A stretch of 64,000 nucleotides of DNA, from the NCBI RefSeq assembly GCF_043099315.1, contig NZ_CP170746.1. One strand, given 5' to 3'. Shown piece by piece: positions 27,419-37,031 of the stretch (position 1 is its first letter; every line of letters begins with the position of its first letter). A program made the translations under genes and the position numbers. Under the pieces are notes generated by a model that saw nothing but the letters and a program-made list of their open reading frames with translations, had not been told where the DNA came from and searched no databases. Origin of the DNA: Chlorogloeopsis fritschii (GTDB lineage Bacteria; Cyanobacteriota; Cyanobacteriia; Cyanobacteriales; Nostocaceae).

Positions 27419-28338
27419 ATGATGCCTATGAACAGATATACTTATAAACTGCGCTTCCATGTTGCGATCGCTTGCTTGTGCCTGTCATCACCTTTACTAG
27501 CACTCAATTCTACTTGGGCACAATCACAAACACAAATTAACTCTTATATTCAACGCTTAAAGAATCCCCAACAACGTTCTGCTGCGGTAGATTATTTAGC
27601 ATCTGTAGGCAAGCCCGCTGTTCCCGCCTTAATTAAAGCTTTGCAGGATAGCGATCCCCAAATGCGTGCTGGTGCAGCAATGACTCTTGGTAAAATTGGC
27701 CCAGTGCATCCGAAGCTGCAATTGTTCTGATGCGAACAATTGGTGACAAAGATCCTACTGTTCGTTCTTATGTAGTCCAAGCGATTGAAAAAATTGGCAG
27801 AAAAGCCTACATTCCTTACTTTATCAGCGCTTTAAATAGCGATAAGCAATGGGAACGTTACAGCGCAACCCATGCTTTACGCGCGATGGGAAAAGATGCG
27901 GCATCTGCTGTACCTGCTCTCATCAAAGCCTTAGAAGATAAAGATATGTGGATGCGGGTGAATGCAGCCTCTGCTTTAGGCTATATTGGCACACCCTCTG
28001 CACCTGCTCTACCTGCCTTAGTTACTCGTTTGCAAGATCCAGATGAAACAGTTCGCAACACTGCGGCTTATGCTGTGAGTATCATCGGCTTGAGTTTGCA
28101 AGAGGATATCAAGCAATTATCCAGTTCAGAATTGGATCGGGCTGTCTCAAGTTTGGAAAGAGCTTTAAAAGTACTGCGAACCCCCTCATTAAAATTCCGT
28201 CAAGAAGCAATTACCTCTGTTCAAGATCCCCTTACTGCCTTGCAGAAGGAGAGACTCACACGAGTAAAATCATATCTTGCACCTAGTCCTAAATGGCGAG
28301 TTAACTACCCAAAAACCCACCACCAGATATGGGAGTAG
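27419..28338 (+). pseudogene. Exported HEAT-repeat protein, frameshifted
   Basis: Two overlapping frames together encode one protein of about 305 residues. The first (27419-27730) has a signal peptide (CLCLSSPLLALNSTWAQ) and HEAT repeats up to GKIGPV. At about 27704-27706 the repeat pattern jumps frame: ASEAAIVLMRTIGDKDPTVRS continues from GKIGP(V). The second frame carries repeats with ALRAMGKDAASAVPALIKALEDKD and further units to 28338. One base is missing between GT and GCATCC. Periplasmic HEAT proteins usually act as binding scaffolds. An assembly error must be excluded before calling it dead. Confidence 0.75.
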
Positions 28339-28387
28339 AATGTCAAACTAAGAAAAGGAGAGTTCTTTTCATTAGGAGGGAAGAGCA

Positions 28388-29674
28388 ATGGCTCTCAATC
28401 CCACCATTATGCAAGCTGTAGAACGATTGGGTTACCGCGTCACTGTGGGAGATGTGGCAACCCAAGCCGGATTGAATGTTGAAATAGCCAATCAAGGGTT
28501 ATTAGCCCTTGCCTCTGAAGCTGGCGGACATATGCAGGTTGCAGAAACAGGTGATATTGTTTACCTCTTTCCGCGAAATTTTCGGGATATTTTACGCAAT
28601 AAATATTTGCGGTTGCAGCTGCAGGAATGGTGGAAAAAAATCTGGAAAGTGCTATTCTACGTAATTCGTATTTCCTTTGGCATTTTCTTAATTGTTTCTA
28701 TCGCCTTAATTTATATCGCCATTCTCATTATCATTATGTCTGCTAATTCAGATCGTGATAGTGGCGATCGCGGCGGTGATTTTGGAGGAGGTTTTTTCTA
28801 TTTCCCAAATTTATTCTGGTATCTTAGCCCCAATTATGATACTTACTCCTACCAGCGACAACGAGAACAAAGAGAAAACAAATTGAATTTCTTGGAATCT
28901 GTGTTTTCGTTCTTGTTTGGTGATGGCAATCCCAACGCTAACCTAGAAGAGCGGCGCTGGCAAGAAATTGCTGCGGTGATTCGCAACAATCAAGGTGCAG
29001 TCGTAGCCGAACAAATCGCGCCTTACCTGGATGATATTGGTGAGACTTATCAACAAGAGTATGAGGACTATATGTTGCCCGTACTCACTCGCTTTAATGG
29101 ACGTCCAGAAGTAAGTCCTCAAGGACAGATTGTATATCACTTTCCAGAATTACAAGTTAGTGTCACAAAAAAGCGTCGTCGCTCATTACAATCCTATTTG
29201 CAAGAATTCCGCTGGCGTTTTAGCGCCGCTTCTTCTGGGCAAATTCTCTTGAGTGCTGGATTGGGCGCAGTCAATTTTGTTGGTGCTTTGATTTTGGGAA
29301 GTTTGTTGAGAGATGGCACCGCCGCCGCTGCTTTGGGTGGGCTAGTCGCTTTTGTACAAGGGTTTTACTGGCTGCTTTTAGGTTACGGCACAGGTTTTTT
29401 AGCGATACCATTAGTGCGTTATTTCTGGATTCAGTGGCGCAATCGCAAAATTACCGAACGTAATCGCCAACGACAAGCACGAGCAATGGTATTAGAAAGC
29501 CCAGATCCCCAGTTGCAAGAAAAAATTGCTTATGCAAAACAGTTTGCAGCGGAAAAATTTATCGGTAAAGAAGATTTAGTGTACTCGACTGAAACTGATT
29601 TACTAGAGCAGGAAGTTGAGAATACTGCACAAATTGACGCTGAATGGCAAAGGCGGCTTGAGGAAGGGAACTAG
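28388..29674 (+). CDS. Conserved membrane protein with two winged-helix-like N-terminal units
   Basis: A 428-residue protein. Residues 1-62 (ERLGYRVTVGDVATQAGLN ... TGDIVYLFP) and about 185-255 (WQEIAAVIRNNQGAVVAEQ ... QGQIVYHFPEL) look like two copies of one small helical domain, each ending in a G-x-IVYxFP strand. Between them is a hydrophobic segment (FLIVSIALIYIAILIIIM) and a Gly/Asp-rich linker; two or three more hydrophobic segments lie at 285-350. It is conserved in cyanobacteria as far as I recognise it, with no function assigned. GGAGGGAAGAG precedes the start. Confidence 0.75.
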   Translation: MALNPTIMQAVERLGYRVTVGDVATQAGLNVEIANQGLLALASEAGGHMQVAETGDIVYLFPRNFRDILRNKYLRLQLQEWWKKIWKVLFYVIRISFGIFLIVSIALIYIAILIIIMSANSDRDSGDRGGDFGGGFFYFPNLFWYLSPNYDTYSYQRQREQRENKLNFLESVFSFLFGDGNPNANLEERRWQEIAAVIRNNQGAVVAEQIAPYLDDIGETYQQEYEDYMLPVLTRFNGRPEVSPQGQIVYHFPELQVSVTKKRRRSLQSYLQEFRWRFSAASSGQILLSAGLGAVNFVGALILGSLLRDGTAAAALGGLVAFVQGFYWLLLGYGTGFLAIPLVRYFWIQWRNRKITERNRQRQARAMVLESPDPQLQEKIAYAKQFAAEKFIGKEDLVYSTETDLLEQEVENTAQIDAEWQRRLEEGN

Positions 29675-29918
29675 GGACTAGGAACTAGGGACTAGGGACT
29701 AGGAAAGAAGCACCAGGAGCAGGAGAGGGAAGAAGAGAGCAAGGGGAGATGTGCAGCAGGGGAGGCAGTGCGCCCTTGCGGGTTAAGAGACTTGTAGCAA
29801 CTGCCGTGGAGAAAGGGGAGAATCGTTATTCACGTTTACTCCCCCAGCTACCCCATCTTCCCCATCTCTCATTGTCCCCGTGTCCTCTTCTAACCCCTAG
29901 CCTCTAGCCCCTAACCCC
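29675..29918. repeat. STRR-like tract with 28-bp repeat
   Basis: GGGACTAGG heptads, then CGCCCTTGCGGGTTAAGAGAC filler, then 29816-29843 identical to 6195-6222, then CCCCATCTTCCCCATCTC and CCCCTAGCC tracts. No gene. Confidence 0.6.
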
Positions 29919-31073
29919 TCATTTCACCTTAATTGGCGACAGAGCTACACCTTTGTAGTAATGTCCCAAAATTTGCAGGTGGTTGGCTCCCTGTCTAGCC
30001 AAATTATAGGCTCCCCATTGACTCATGCCTATACCATGACCAAAGCCGAGTCCTTGAAGTATGAAAGCACCATTGCCGTTGGAGACATTAAAGCGCGTGC
30101 TTCTTAGCTTTAAGGCAGTACGCACCTCTTCGCCTTTGAGCATTTTTTCGCCCTTATCGCCGACGATTTTCAAGCTTTTAACACTACCGTAACGCGATCG
30201 CTTCTCTGGAATTATCTGTTTGACGTTGCCTACTTCTGGAAATTTCGCACTAATTTCCGCTGGAGAAAAGCTTCTCACCCAGTTGCACTGTTGAATATTC
30301 TGATCGAAGTCTGGCACTGCACGCAGGTAAGGCAGAGGGTTTCCCCAAACATCTTCGACGTTTTCAGTATGTCCACCGGAACAAGCATGGAAAGCTGAGA
30401 GAATAATTCGATTTTGGTAGGTGAGAACTTTCCCGGCTGTACCATCGACAGCAGCATAGGTAGTGGGAGATTCGCTAATTACGCCTTTGTAAATCTGCCA
30501 GCGATCGGGAGTTTTTCCTAAATCATAAATGGGATTATTGCGTTCTTTTTCTCGCTTGTAAAGGGCATAAGTACGAGCGGCGATCGCTTGGGCTTTGAGG
30601 GCTTCTTGTGGCCATCTGGCGTCTACTTCGCCACCGAGCACGCTGTAGAGATACTCTTCTAAATCTACCCAGTTAACGGCAGTTAAACCTTTTTCTGTGG
30701 GAACAACTAAAGTTCTGCCTCGATACCAGCGATCGCCTATATAAACAAATCCCTTACCTTCAGGTTCAATCCAAAATAAAGGAGATTTCCACCTATCCAA
30801 AGCAACGCCGCCAGGAACCGCTTGGGCATAGTATGAATTCATCGCCGGCAATTGTCCCAGAGTCTTACCGCTACCATCCTTGACGATCGCAGTTGTGGAA
30901 CTGCCAACTTTTACCTGATTGACATCCCGCTCAATCGCGACGCGCAAGATTACAGATGCTTGTGCTGGTGCTATTAGTGCAATCCATAAAATGATACCAA
31001 ACCACCAATGGCGTCCTTTCATCTGGGAAAATAAAGAGGCTAAGAACAGTTGGAATTTCATGCCGCTGAACAT
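29919..31073 (-). CDS. SpoIID/LytB domain protein
   Basis: A 384-residue exported protein with a signal segment at about 20-40 (WWFGIILWIALIAPAQAS). The SpoIID core is clear: AVNWVDLEEYLYSVLGGEVDARWPQEALKAQAIAARTYAL (pieces quoted), FHACSGGHTENVEDVWG and the C-terminal LGFGHGIGMSQWGAYNLARQG. In sporulating bacteria SpoIID is a lytic transglycosylase on denuded glycan; in cyanobacteria it is presumably a cell-wall remodelling enzyme, possibly at septa. Its gene lies alone between repeat tracts. Confidence 0.9.
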   Translation of the reverse strand: MFSGMKFQLFLASLFSQMKGRHWWFGIILWIALIAPAQASVILRVAIERDVNQVKVGSSTTAIVKDGSGKTLGQLPAMNSYYAQAVPGGVALDRWKSPLFWIEPEGKGFVYIGDRWYRGRTLVVPTEKGLTAVNWVDLEEYLYSVLGGEVDARWPQEALKAQAIAARTYALYKREKERNNPIYDLGKTPDRWQIYKGVISESPTTYAAVDGTAGKVLTYQNRIILSAFHACSGGHTENVEDVWGNPLPYLRAVPDFDQNIQQCNWVRSFSPAEISAKFPEVGNVKQIIPEKRSRYGSVKSLKIVGDKGEKMLKGEEVRTALKLRSTRFNVSNGNGAFILQGLGFGHGIGMSQWGAYNLARQGANHLQILGHYYKGVALSPIKVK

Positions 31074-31425
31074 CTAGTTAGAGTTGTATAATTTTATGCT
31101 TTGTTGTGCAGTAGTTTGCTGGAGACAACCTGTTACCCCAGAAATGCCCACAGGCTGGAAGCCTGGGGCTACAAGAACAAAGCCCACCTCCGTGGGCTGA
31201 AATCCTTACAGGCTGCGGAGGCAGCCTTGGTACGTATAGCGACAGCCTTCTAGGGTGTTGGGTTTTGGCGAAGCTATTGACATTGACAACAAGGTTTTAG
31301 TTGTTTGTCGTTGCTTCATGCTTAGTTGTTCCCCTTCATTGGGGATTGGGTATCGGGTATCGGGGATGGGGTATTTAAGATTTCTTTATTCCTAATCCCT
31401 TGTCCCTAGCCTAAGCGTCCCTAGC
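31074..31425. repeat. Intergenic palindrome cluster between spoIID-like gene and trpB
   Basis: Three stem-loops in a row: CAGGCT/AGCCTG (31151-31165), AGCCCAC/GTGGGCT (31181-31198) and GGCTGC/GCAGCC (31211-31226). Then GGGGATTGGGTATCGGG and CCCTAGCCTAAGCGT tracts to the trpB stop. No gene. The motif style matches 8328-8427 and 37627-37657. Confidence 0.7.
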
Positions 31426-32673
31426 CTAAGCGTCCCTAGTCTCTAGTCCCCTTGCAGCTACCGTTTGCACATCTTTATCGCCACGTCCAGAACAGTTAAT
31501 TACAATGCGGGGACTACCCTTAAGTTGCGGACACAGGCTTTCTAAGTAGGCGATCGCATGAGCGGTTTCCAATGCTGGTATTATCCCCTCTAACCGCGAA
31601 AGTCTCTGGAATGCGGCTAAAGCTTCTTCATCTGTGACACTGTAATACTCAGCACGGCCAATTTCTTTCAAAAAGCTGTGTTCTGGCCCCACACCAGGAT
31701 AATCTAATCCGGCACTAATCGAATGCGCCTCAATTACCTGTCCATCGTCATCTTGCAATAGATAACTCATTGCTCCATGCAATACACCAACGCGTCCTTT
31801 TGTCAAGGTAGCAGCGTGTTTATCTGTACTAACTCCTTCTCCGGCAGCTTCCACGCCTACTAACCGTACTGACGGTTCATCGACAAACTCGTGGAACAAT
31901 CCCATGGCATTGGAACCGCCACCCACACAAGCGATGAGAATATCAGGCAAACCGCCCCATTTTTCGATTGCTTGGGCGCGAGTTTCTTTTCCAATCACTA
32001 CATGAAAATCTCTTACCATCATTGGGTAAGGATGAGGCCCTGCTACCGAACCCAAGATGTAGTGAGTTGTTTCTACATTTGTCACCCAATCCCGAATTGC
32101 TTCAGAAGTGGCATCTTTGAGCGTACCTGTTCCCGCTGCCACCGGACGCACTTCTGCTCCCATCAATCGCATTCTAAATACATTCAAAGCTTGGCGTTCC
32201 ATATCGTGAACGCCCATATAAATTACGCATTGCAATCCAAAACGAGCGCAAACAGTAGCAGTTGCTACTCCATGTTGTCCAGCACCAGTTTCGGCGATAA
32301 TCCGCTGTTTGCCCATGCGCTTTGCCAGCAACACCTGGCCGAGGGCATTATTGATTTTATGAGCACCTGTATGATTTAAATCTTCACGCTTTAAGTAAAT
32401 TTGCGCCCCTGTTCCATCCGGACGAGCATAGTGGGCGGTGAGGCGTTCAGCAAAATACAAAGGGGTAGGACGTCCTACATAATCGTGTAGTAATTGTTGC
32501 AGTTCTGCAACAAAGCCTGGTTCATGACGATATTGCTGGTACGCTGTTTCTAGCTCTGCCAGAGCTGGCATGAGCGTTTCTGGTACATATTTACCGCCAA
32601 AACGACCAAAACGTCCTTGGGGATCGGGGCGATGGGTAGTTGAAGAATTCGGGGGAATGGGGGTTGTAGTCAC
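31426..32673 (-). CDS. trpB: Tryptophan synthase beta chain
   Basis: A 415-residue PLP enzyme making L-tryptophan from indole and serine. RFGRFGGKYVPETLMPAL opens the family region; HTGAHKINNALGQ carries the PLP lysine at Lys106; GSNAMG is in the phosphate loop (CVGGGSNAMG), and the C-terminal INCSGRGDKD is conserved. There is no trpA beside it, as is usual in cyanobacteria with dispersed trp genes. Start is ATG 32673 with a Pro/Thr-rich 15-residue lead. Confidence 0.96.
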   Translation of the reverse strand: MTTTPIPPNSSTTHRPDPQGRFGRFGGKYVPETLMPALAELETAYQQYRHEPGFVAELQQLLHDYVGRPTPLYFAERLTAHYARPDGTGAQIYLKREDLNHTGAHKINNALGQVLLAKRMGKQRIIAETGAGQHGVATATVCARFGLQCVIYMGVHDMERQALNVFRMRLMGAEVRPVAAGTGTLKDATSEAIRDWVTNVETTHYILGSVAGPHPYPMMVRDFHVVIGKETRAQAIEKWGGLPDILIACVGGGSNAMGLFHEFVDEPSVRLVGVEAAGEGVSTDKHAATLTKGRVGVLHGAMSYLLQDDDGQVIEAHSISAGLDYPGVGPEHSFLKEIGRAEYYSVTDEEALAAFQRLSRLEGIIPALETAHAIAYLESLCPQLKGSPRIVINCSGRGDKDVQTVAARGLETRDA

Positions 32674-32744
32674 GGAATAATTTTCAATTACGGGACAGAA
32701 GATAATTATAAGTAAAGACTGAGGCAGATGGGATACGATCGCAC

Positions 32745-34001
32745 CTATTCTCTCATCCCACGCATGGCTAAAACAGCCGTTCCATAAGCTGCTTCCGTGT
32801 GCAACGGACGTACCACAGGCACTTGCAAATACCGTTTCCTGATTTCTGTCCAGGTATCATTTGCTGCTCCACCACCTGCCGTATACACACAGTTTAATTT
32901 ATCTGCTCCTAACTGCTGTAATAATTCATAACCTCGTGCTTCGATCCGGGCAATACTTTCTAATAAGCCATGTAGAAATTCTGCAGGGCTATCTGGGCGT
33001 GGTTCCAGTCGCGGCGGTAAATTTGGATCGTTAATGGGAAAGCGATCGCCTGCTTTGAGCAAGGGATAATAATCCAAATCGCTTGCTTTAGTGGCATCAA
33101 TTTCCCGGCTAAACTTTTCTAACTCAGCATCCGTGAAAAATTGCCGCAGCACTGCACCACCCGTATTGGAAGCACCCCCAGGAAGCCACAAATTGCCTAA
33201 CCGATGGCTATAAATTCCATACCTGGCATCTTCGACACGGGTACGACTCAATAATTTCAGAGCCAGTGTAGAACCAAGAGATGTTACCCCTTCACCAGGC
33301 AATTTCGCGCCACTGGCAATAAATGCGGCAATGCTATCTGTAGTACCAGCACAAATCAGGCAATTGCGTGAAAAACGGAACTGCATAGCAATTTCAGGAT
33401 GTATTTCCGCTATGGAAGTTCCAGGGGTAGATACTTGGGGTAAATGAATGGGGATTTTTAGTTTTTCCAGCCATTCTGGGTATTTCAACGCTTCCACGTC
33501 ATAACCCAACTTTAAAACATTGTGGTAATCGCTAATACCTAATTGCCCATGCAACAAAAATGCTAACCAATCCGCCTGATGTAGAAAATATCTAGCTTGG
33601 GCAAAATCAGGTTGTTGTGCCATCCATAGCAATTTTGCCAGGCTTGATGTCGCACTTAAAACAGTATGGTTTGGAGGTGCTACACTTTTCAAATTGTCCA
33701 GCATAATTGCACCCCGTCCATCGTTATATAGCAAAGGCGCACTTACAGGATTACCAGCCGCATCGCATAGCAAAACAGTGGAAGAGGTACCGTCAATAGC
33801 GATCGCTTGAATTTCTTGCCGTATTGCCCCAGGAATTTGTTCTAGCAAGCTAAATAAAGCTACTTGCCAGTCTCTTGCTAAATTTGAGTCAGAAGACATT
33901 CCAAAAGGATATCGCGCCTGATGTTGGATATTCCCTTCTTCATCAATCACCACACCCCGCGCACCAGAAGTACCAAAGTCTATACCTAAGTACAATCCCA
34001 T
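32745..34001 (-). CDS. FGGY family carbohydrate kinase
   Basis: A 418-residue sugar kinase of the actin-like ATPase fold. MGLYLGIDFGTSGARGVVID is the phosphate-1 motif and sets the start at ATG 34001; the frame is open 27 bases further. AIAIDGTSSTVLL is the phosphate-2 motif, AGTTDSIAAFIASG and LGSTLALKLL follow, and VYTAGGGAANDTW is the adenosine motif. Cyanobacterial relatives of this size phosphorylate D-ribulose or D-xylulose; I cannot separate these by sequence. It reads away from psaM. Confidence 0.88.
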   Translation of the reverse strand: MGLYLGIDFGTSGARGVVIDEEGNIQHQARYPFGMSSDSNLARDWQVALFSLLEQIPGAIRQEIQAIAIDGTSSTVLLCDAAGNPVSAPLLYNDGRGAIMLDNLKSVAPPNHTVLSATSSLAKLLWMAQQPDFAQARYFLHQADWLAFLLHGQLGISDYHNVLKLGYDVEALKYPEWLEKLKIPIHLPQVSTPGTSIAEIHPEIAMQFRFSRNCLICAGTTDSIAAFIASGAKLPGEGVTSLGSTLALKLLSRTRVEDARYGIYSHRLGNLWLPGGASNTGGAVLRQFFTDAELEKFSREIDATKASDLDYYPLLKAGDRFPINDPNLPPRLEPRPDSPAEFLHGLLESIARIEARGYELLQQLGADKLNCVYTAGGGAANDTWTEIRKRYLQVPVVRPLHTEAAYGTAVLAMRGMRE

Positions 34002-34137
34002 ATTTTTATAAATTTTTCTCATGACCAATGACTAATGACTAATGACCAATTTGTTTCATCTTGTAACAAGTTATTCCCCTATCTAGACAAAACAGGGAAA
34101 AGTAGTAAACAAACCGATCAATAGGAGGCTTTAAACC

Positions 34138-34233
34138 ATGTCTATATCTGATACTCAAGTCTACATTGCTCTGGTAGTGGCGCTAATTCCAGGCTTTTTG
34201 GCTTGGCGGTTAGCAACAGAACTTTATAAATAG
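34138..34233 (+). CDS. psaM: Photosystem I reaction centre subunit XII (PsaM)
   Basis: A 31-residue single-span protein: MSISDTQVYIALVVALIP, then GFLAWRLATELYK. This is the complete PsaM sequence, a peripheral transmembrane subunit of photosystem I near PsaB that helps trimer formation and binds carotenoid/chlorophyll. AGGAGG lies at 34123-34128, nine bases before the ATG. Confidence 0.96.
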   Translation: MSISDTQVYIALVVALIPGFLAWRLATELYK

Positions 34234-34588
34234 AGATTGGGTACTGGGTATTGGTGATTGGGGATTGGGTATCGGGAAGAGGATGCGGGGACAAGAGAAA
34301 GGATTGTGACTCACATCTTCTCTCCTTGTCCTCTTCCTAGCCCCTAGTCCCTAGCCCCTAGCCCCTAGCCACCTGGCACTCAAGGGTGTAGTTGCTCAGT
34401 ACTTTTGGTTAAATACCGTCAAGCACTTGCAAATATCGCTTTTGTGTGCCAGGTTTATTTTGAAATTGCTATATATGTGTAGCAAATTGGGAAAAATAAA
34501 GTAATATTACAGCTAAACAAAATCGTAAACACTACAAAAGTATTGTTTACAGAGCTTCAATTCCATCAGGGAGACTATTTTAGTACTT
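34234..34588. other. Intergenic region after psaM
   Basis: The first half holds GGGGATTGGGTATCGGG and CCCCTAGTCCCTAGCCCC tracts. ACCTGGCAC at 34371-34379 is matched by GTGCCAGGT at 34446-34454, a 9-bp inverted repeat 66 bases apart that could close a structured RNA or mark a repeat. The remainder is AT-rich and probably holds the promoter of the next gene. Confidence 0.5.
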
Positions 34589-34999
34589 ATGAATGCACTT
34601 CAACCGTCTAGATCCCCGCTACAGCCAATACCCAAACGCCGAGTTGTTCCTCGTCCCAAACGACATCTACGACAGCGTTCATACAAAGTTCTGGCACTAG
34701 AAACAACAGCCAAAATCGGAGTTAACGTTTTAATTTCAGCAGTAGCAATATCAGCTTTAGTAAAGCTTTTGCCATTTCATCAATCACAGCAAGAAAAGTT
34801 GCGAGAAATCCGCACCGAAGTCAAGCTCATGGAAGAGCGAGTAAGTAAATTGCAAGCCGAATTTAGCCGTAATTTCAATCCAAGTCAAGCTAAAGCTATT
34901 ATGCAAGAGCAATCACATCGATTAGCTCCAAATCAGCATCCTATCGTTCTGATTAAACAGGAAACCGCTGAAATTAAACAAGCAGAGTCATCAAATTAA
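34589..34999 (+). CDS. Single-span coiled-coil protein, FtsL-like topology
   Basis: A 136-residue protein with a very basic, proline-rich N-terminus (residues 1-35, many R/K/P), one membrane segment (about 42-62, KIGVNVLISAVAISALVKLL) and a coiled-coil region (QQEKLREIRTEVKLMEERVSKLQAEF). That layout resembles FtsL/DivIC-type division proteins, but I see no family signature, so I assign no function. Single gene with non-coding DNA on both sides. Confidence 0.65.
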   Translation: MNALQPSRSPLQPIPKRRVVPRPKRHLRQRSYKVLALETTAKIGVNVLISAVAISALVKLLPFHQSQQEKLREIRTEVKLMEERVSKLQAEFSRNFNPSQAKAIMQEQSHRLAPNQHPIVLIKQETAEIKQAESSN

Positions 35000-35376
35000 G
35001 TAAGCTAATATTTCAGATTGAGAATTGGGGTTAATTTAGATTTATCGGCTGAGAGCTATTTATAAATTACTTAGTCATTAAAAAAGCTAACAGCTAATAG
35101 TGAATCGCAATAGATGATTTGTTTAAAGCTATTTATTAGCTAAAACTTTACCGAAAGTAACGCAATCATCCATAGCCAAATTCAAAACTCCAGAAATTTC
35201 TGAAAAAGCTCAACTTATTTTAAACTCAGACTCTATGACAGCAAGCTTGATTTTGAATATCTAAATCAAAATATAGTTGCTTAAATAGCTAAAAAAGTAT
35301 GAAAAAAGGTGGCGACAACGGATTAAATAAATAGTAATTGTCCCGTCGTCATAAAATACAGGTGTGTCAAATCTAC
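35000..35376. other. Intergenic gap, no gene seen
   Basis: About 375 AT-rich bases between two genes that converge here. I find no stem-loop with a T-run, no repeat family member and no plausible small gene. Confidence 0.45.
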
Positions 35377-36096
35377 CTATTTAAAATGCGAAACAGAAGT
35401 AAGTTCTTTTAACCAACTTTCGACTTGCAAACGCAAACGCCAGCTTGGATCTTTCGTTGTGGTGCAAGACAAAGGTAGTAAATTTAGGGCACGGCGGTAA
35501 TCAGCGATCGCACAATTCCAGTCACCCCACAAATGATAAGTTCTACCACGCTCCGCGAAAATGTGTCCTTCTAGTTGCTCAAAGAGCAATGCCATCTCAA
35601 AATTATCAATAGCTTTCTCATATTCACCCAGATCGCGCCAGGTAATACCTTGATTCAGCCAAGCTCTAACATAACCAGGGTTCAAATCCAACGCTCGCTC
35701 ATAGTCAGCGATCGCTGCTGCTAATTCTCCACGCGCCGCATAGTAGTTTCCCCGATTGTTATAAGCACTAGCTAATTTAGGATTTAGTTTTATCGCTTTG
35801 TTGTAGTCACAAAAAGCTTTTTGCCTTTGTCCGCTTTGAAAGTAAATTAATCCCCGATTGTTGTAATCAATTGCATTGTGCGGGTGGCGATTAATCAGTT
35901 GACTCAACAGCGCGATCGCTTCAGTATAATCTCCTTGTTGAGCCGACGTTAAAGCACAAAAGCGTAAGTAACTGTCACCAAAAGCAGAATTATCGTCACT
36001 ATCAGTTTCTAATTCGCGAGCAATAGTATATTTTAATACAGTTTGACAAGAGTAATTTTGCTGTTCCCCAAACTTTAAAAATGAGTGGCTGTTCAT
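35377..36096 (-). CDS. TPR-repeat protein
   Basis: A 239-residue protein with about four to five tetratricopeptide repeats from residue 50 to 215. The best units are AIDYNNRGLIYFQSGQRQKAFCDYNKAIKLNPKL and the two that follow (pieces: NNRGNYYAARGELAAAIADYERALDLNPG, NQGITWRDLGEYEKAIDNFEMAL). No signal peptide is visible, so it is probably cytoplasmic. TPR proteins act as protein-binding scaffolds; the partner is unknown. Confidence 0.85.
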   Translation of the reverse strand: MNSHSFLKFGEQQNYSCQTVLKYTIARELETDSDDNSAFGDSYLRFCALTSAQQGDYTEAIALLSQLINRHPHNAIDYNNRGLIYFQSGQRQKAFCDYNKAIKLNPKLASAYNNRGNYYAARGELAAAIADYERALDLNPGYVRAWLNQGITWRDLGEYEKAIDNFEMALLFEQLEGHIFAERGRTYHLWGDWNCAIADYRRALNLLPLSCTTTKDPSWRLRLQVESWLKELTSVSHFK

Positions 36097-36439
36097 ATCG
36101 TCCTGCCCAATCTATTTACTTTTTGAACTCAATTTATAGTGTTTTTCGTGCTTTTAGTTCTGCTCCTATGTCACTTGCTAATGTGCTTATGAGTACTTGG
36201 AAGCATTTTATCGGAATCTCAGCTTCTACAACAGATATGTGCAACAGGTGCTAAGTATTCGTCATATCTAATAGATCCTTAAACTTAATAATGAATACTT
36301 CATCCCTAAGTTGAATTCCAGAAACAACAAATATCAATCCAACAGAGTAGTCAATTCGTAGGATCAACAACTTGGTAGAATGCCAACAAGCCACTCAGAC
36401 ATTTTTTAGCTGAAATTATAGTTTTGAAAATTTTTTCTT
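36097..36439. other. Intergenic gap between divergent genes
   Basis: About 340 AT-rich bases that must hold promoters for the TPR gene (leftward) and the conserved hypothetical gene (rightward). No repeat, hairpin or extra gene stands out. Confidence 0.45.
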
Positions 36440-36904
36440 ATGGCAACAGCAATTGCTTATCCGAATACGCCTGATTTAACAACCGATGATTATATTGTCA
36501 TCGGTCTAGCAACCTGCTTCATCAAAGAAGATGGAGAAGTTCATCAAGTTGAAGTTATAGAACCAATTCCTTCTGCTGCGTTGGAAGCGATTGTCAAAGG
36601 TATTCCCACTTCCTATAAGTTTGCTTGTGCAACAACCTTAGGCAGTATACTTGATGGCGAGACACTTACAAAACCAGCTAACTTTCCACAGACAGCTCAA
36701 TTCTGTGATGAATTTGCGCAACGGGCGATCGCCGCGGCTCGAACTTACAAGCGTAGTGCTACAGCAAAATCTCTGATTGCTCTGGGCACCACCTACACCG
36801 ATTTGAATTATTCTACAGAACGAAAACGTGTACTAAACGCTACACGTGTTGTGTCCAAAGAAGATAACGTCAAACAGCACTCTCACACCCATAAAGTTTT
36901 ATAA
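36440..36904 (+). CDS. Conserved cyanobacterial hypothetical protein
   Basis: A 154-residue soluble protein: DYIVIGLATCFIKEDGEVHQV, VEVIEPIPSAALEAIVKGIP and TSYKFACATTLGSIL near the start look well-conserved, followed by an Ala-rich helical stretch and a His-rich tail (KQHSHTHK). I recognise the type as conserved in cyanobacteria but have no named family. No membrane segment. Confidence 0.65.
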   Translation: MATAIAYPNTPDLTTDDYIVIGLATCFIKEDGEVHQVEVIEPIPSAALEAIVKGIPTSYKFACATTLGSILDGETLTKPANFPQTAQFCDEFAQRAIAAARTYKRSATAKSLIALGTTYTDLNYSTERKRVLNATRVVSKEDNVKQHSHTHKVL

Positions 36905-37031
36905 CATAAAGATTTTAGTTGTTAGTGGTTAGTAGGTAGTAGTTAGCGTTTGGGGAAAGAAACGTTTACTGGTACATTTATATACAATTAGCAGCTGACA
37001 ACTAAAAATCAACAATCAGTAAATAAAGATT

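Noticed and set aside
32000..32379. Plus-strand frame within trpB (about 160 codons)
   Set aside because: Antisense to conserved trpB sequence; His/Cys-rich product without family match.
34371..34454. Riboswitch or small RNA after psaM
   Set aside because: Only one 9-bp long-range pairing is visible, with no known motif; kept as an intergenic note.
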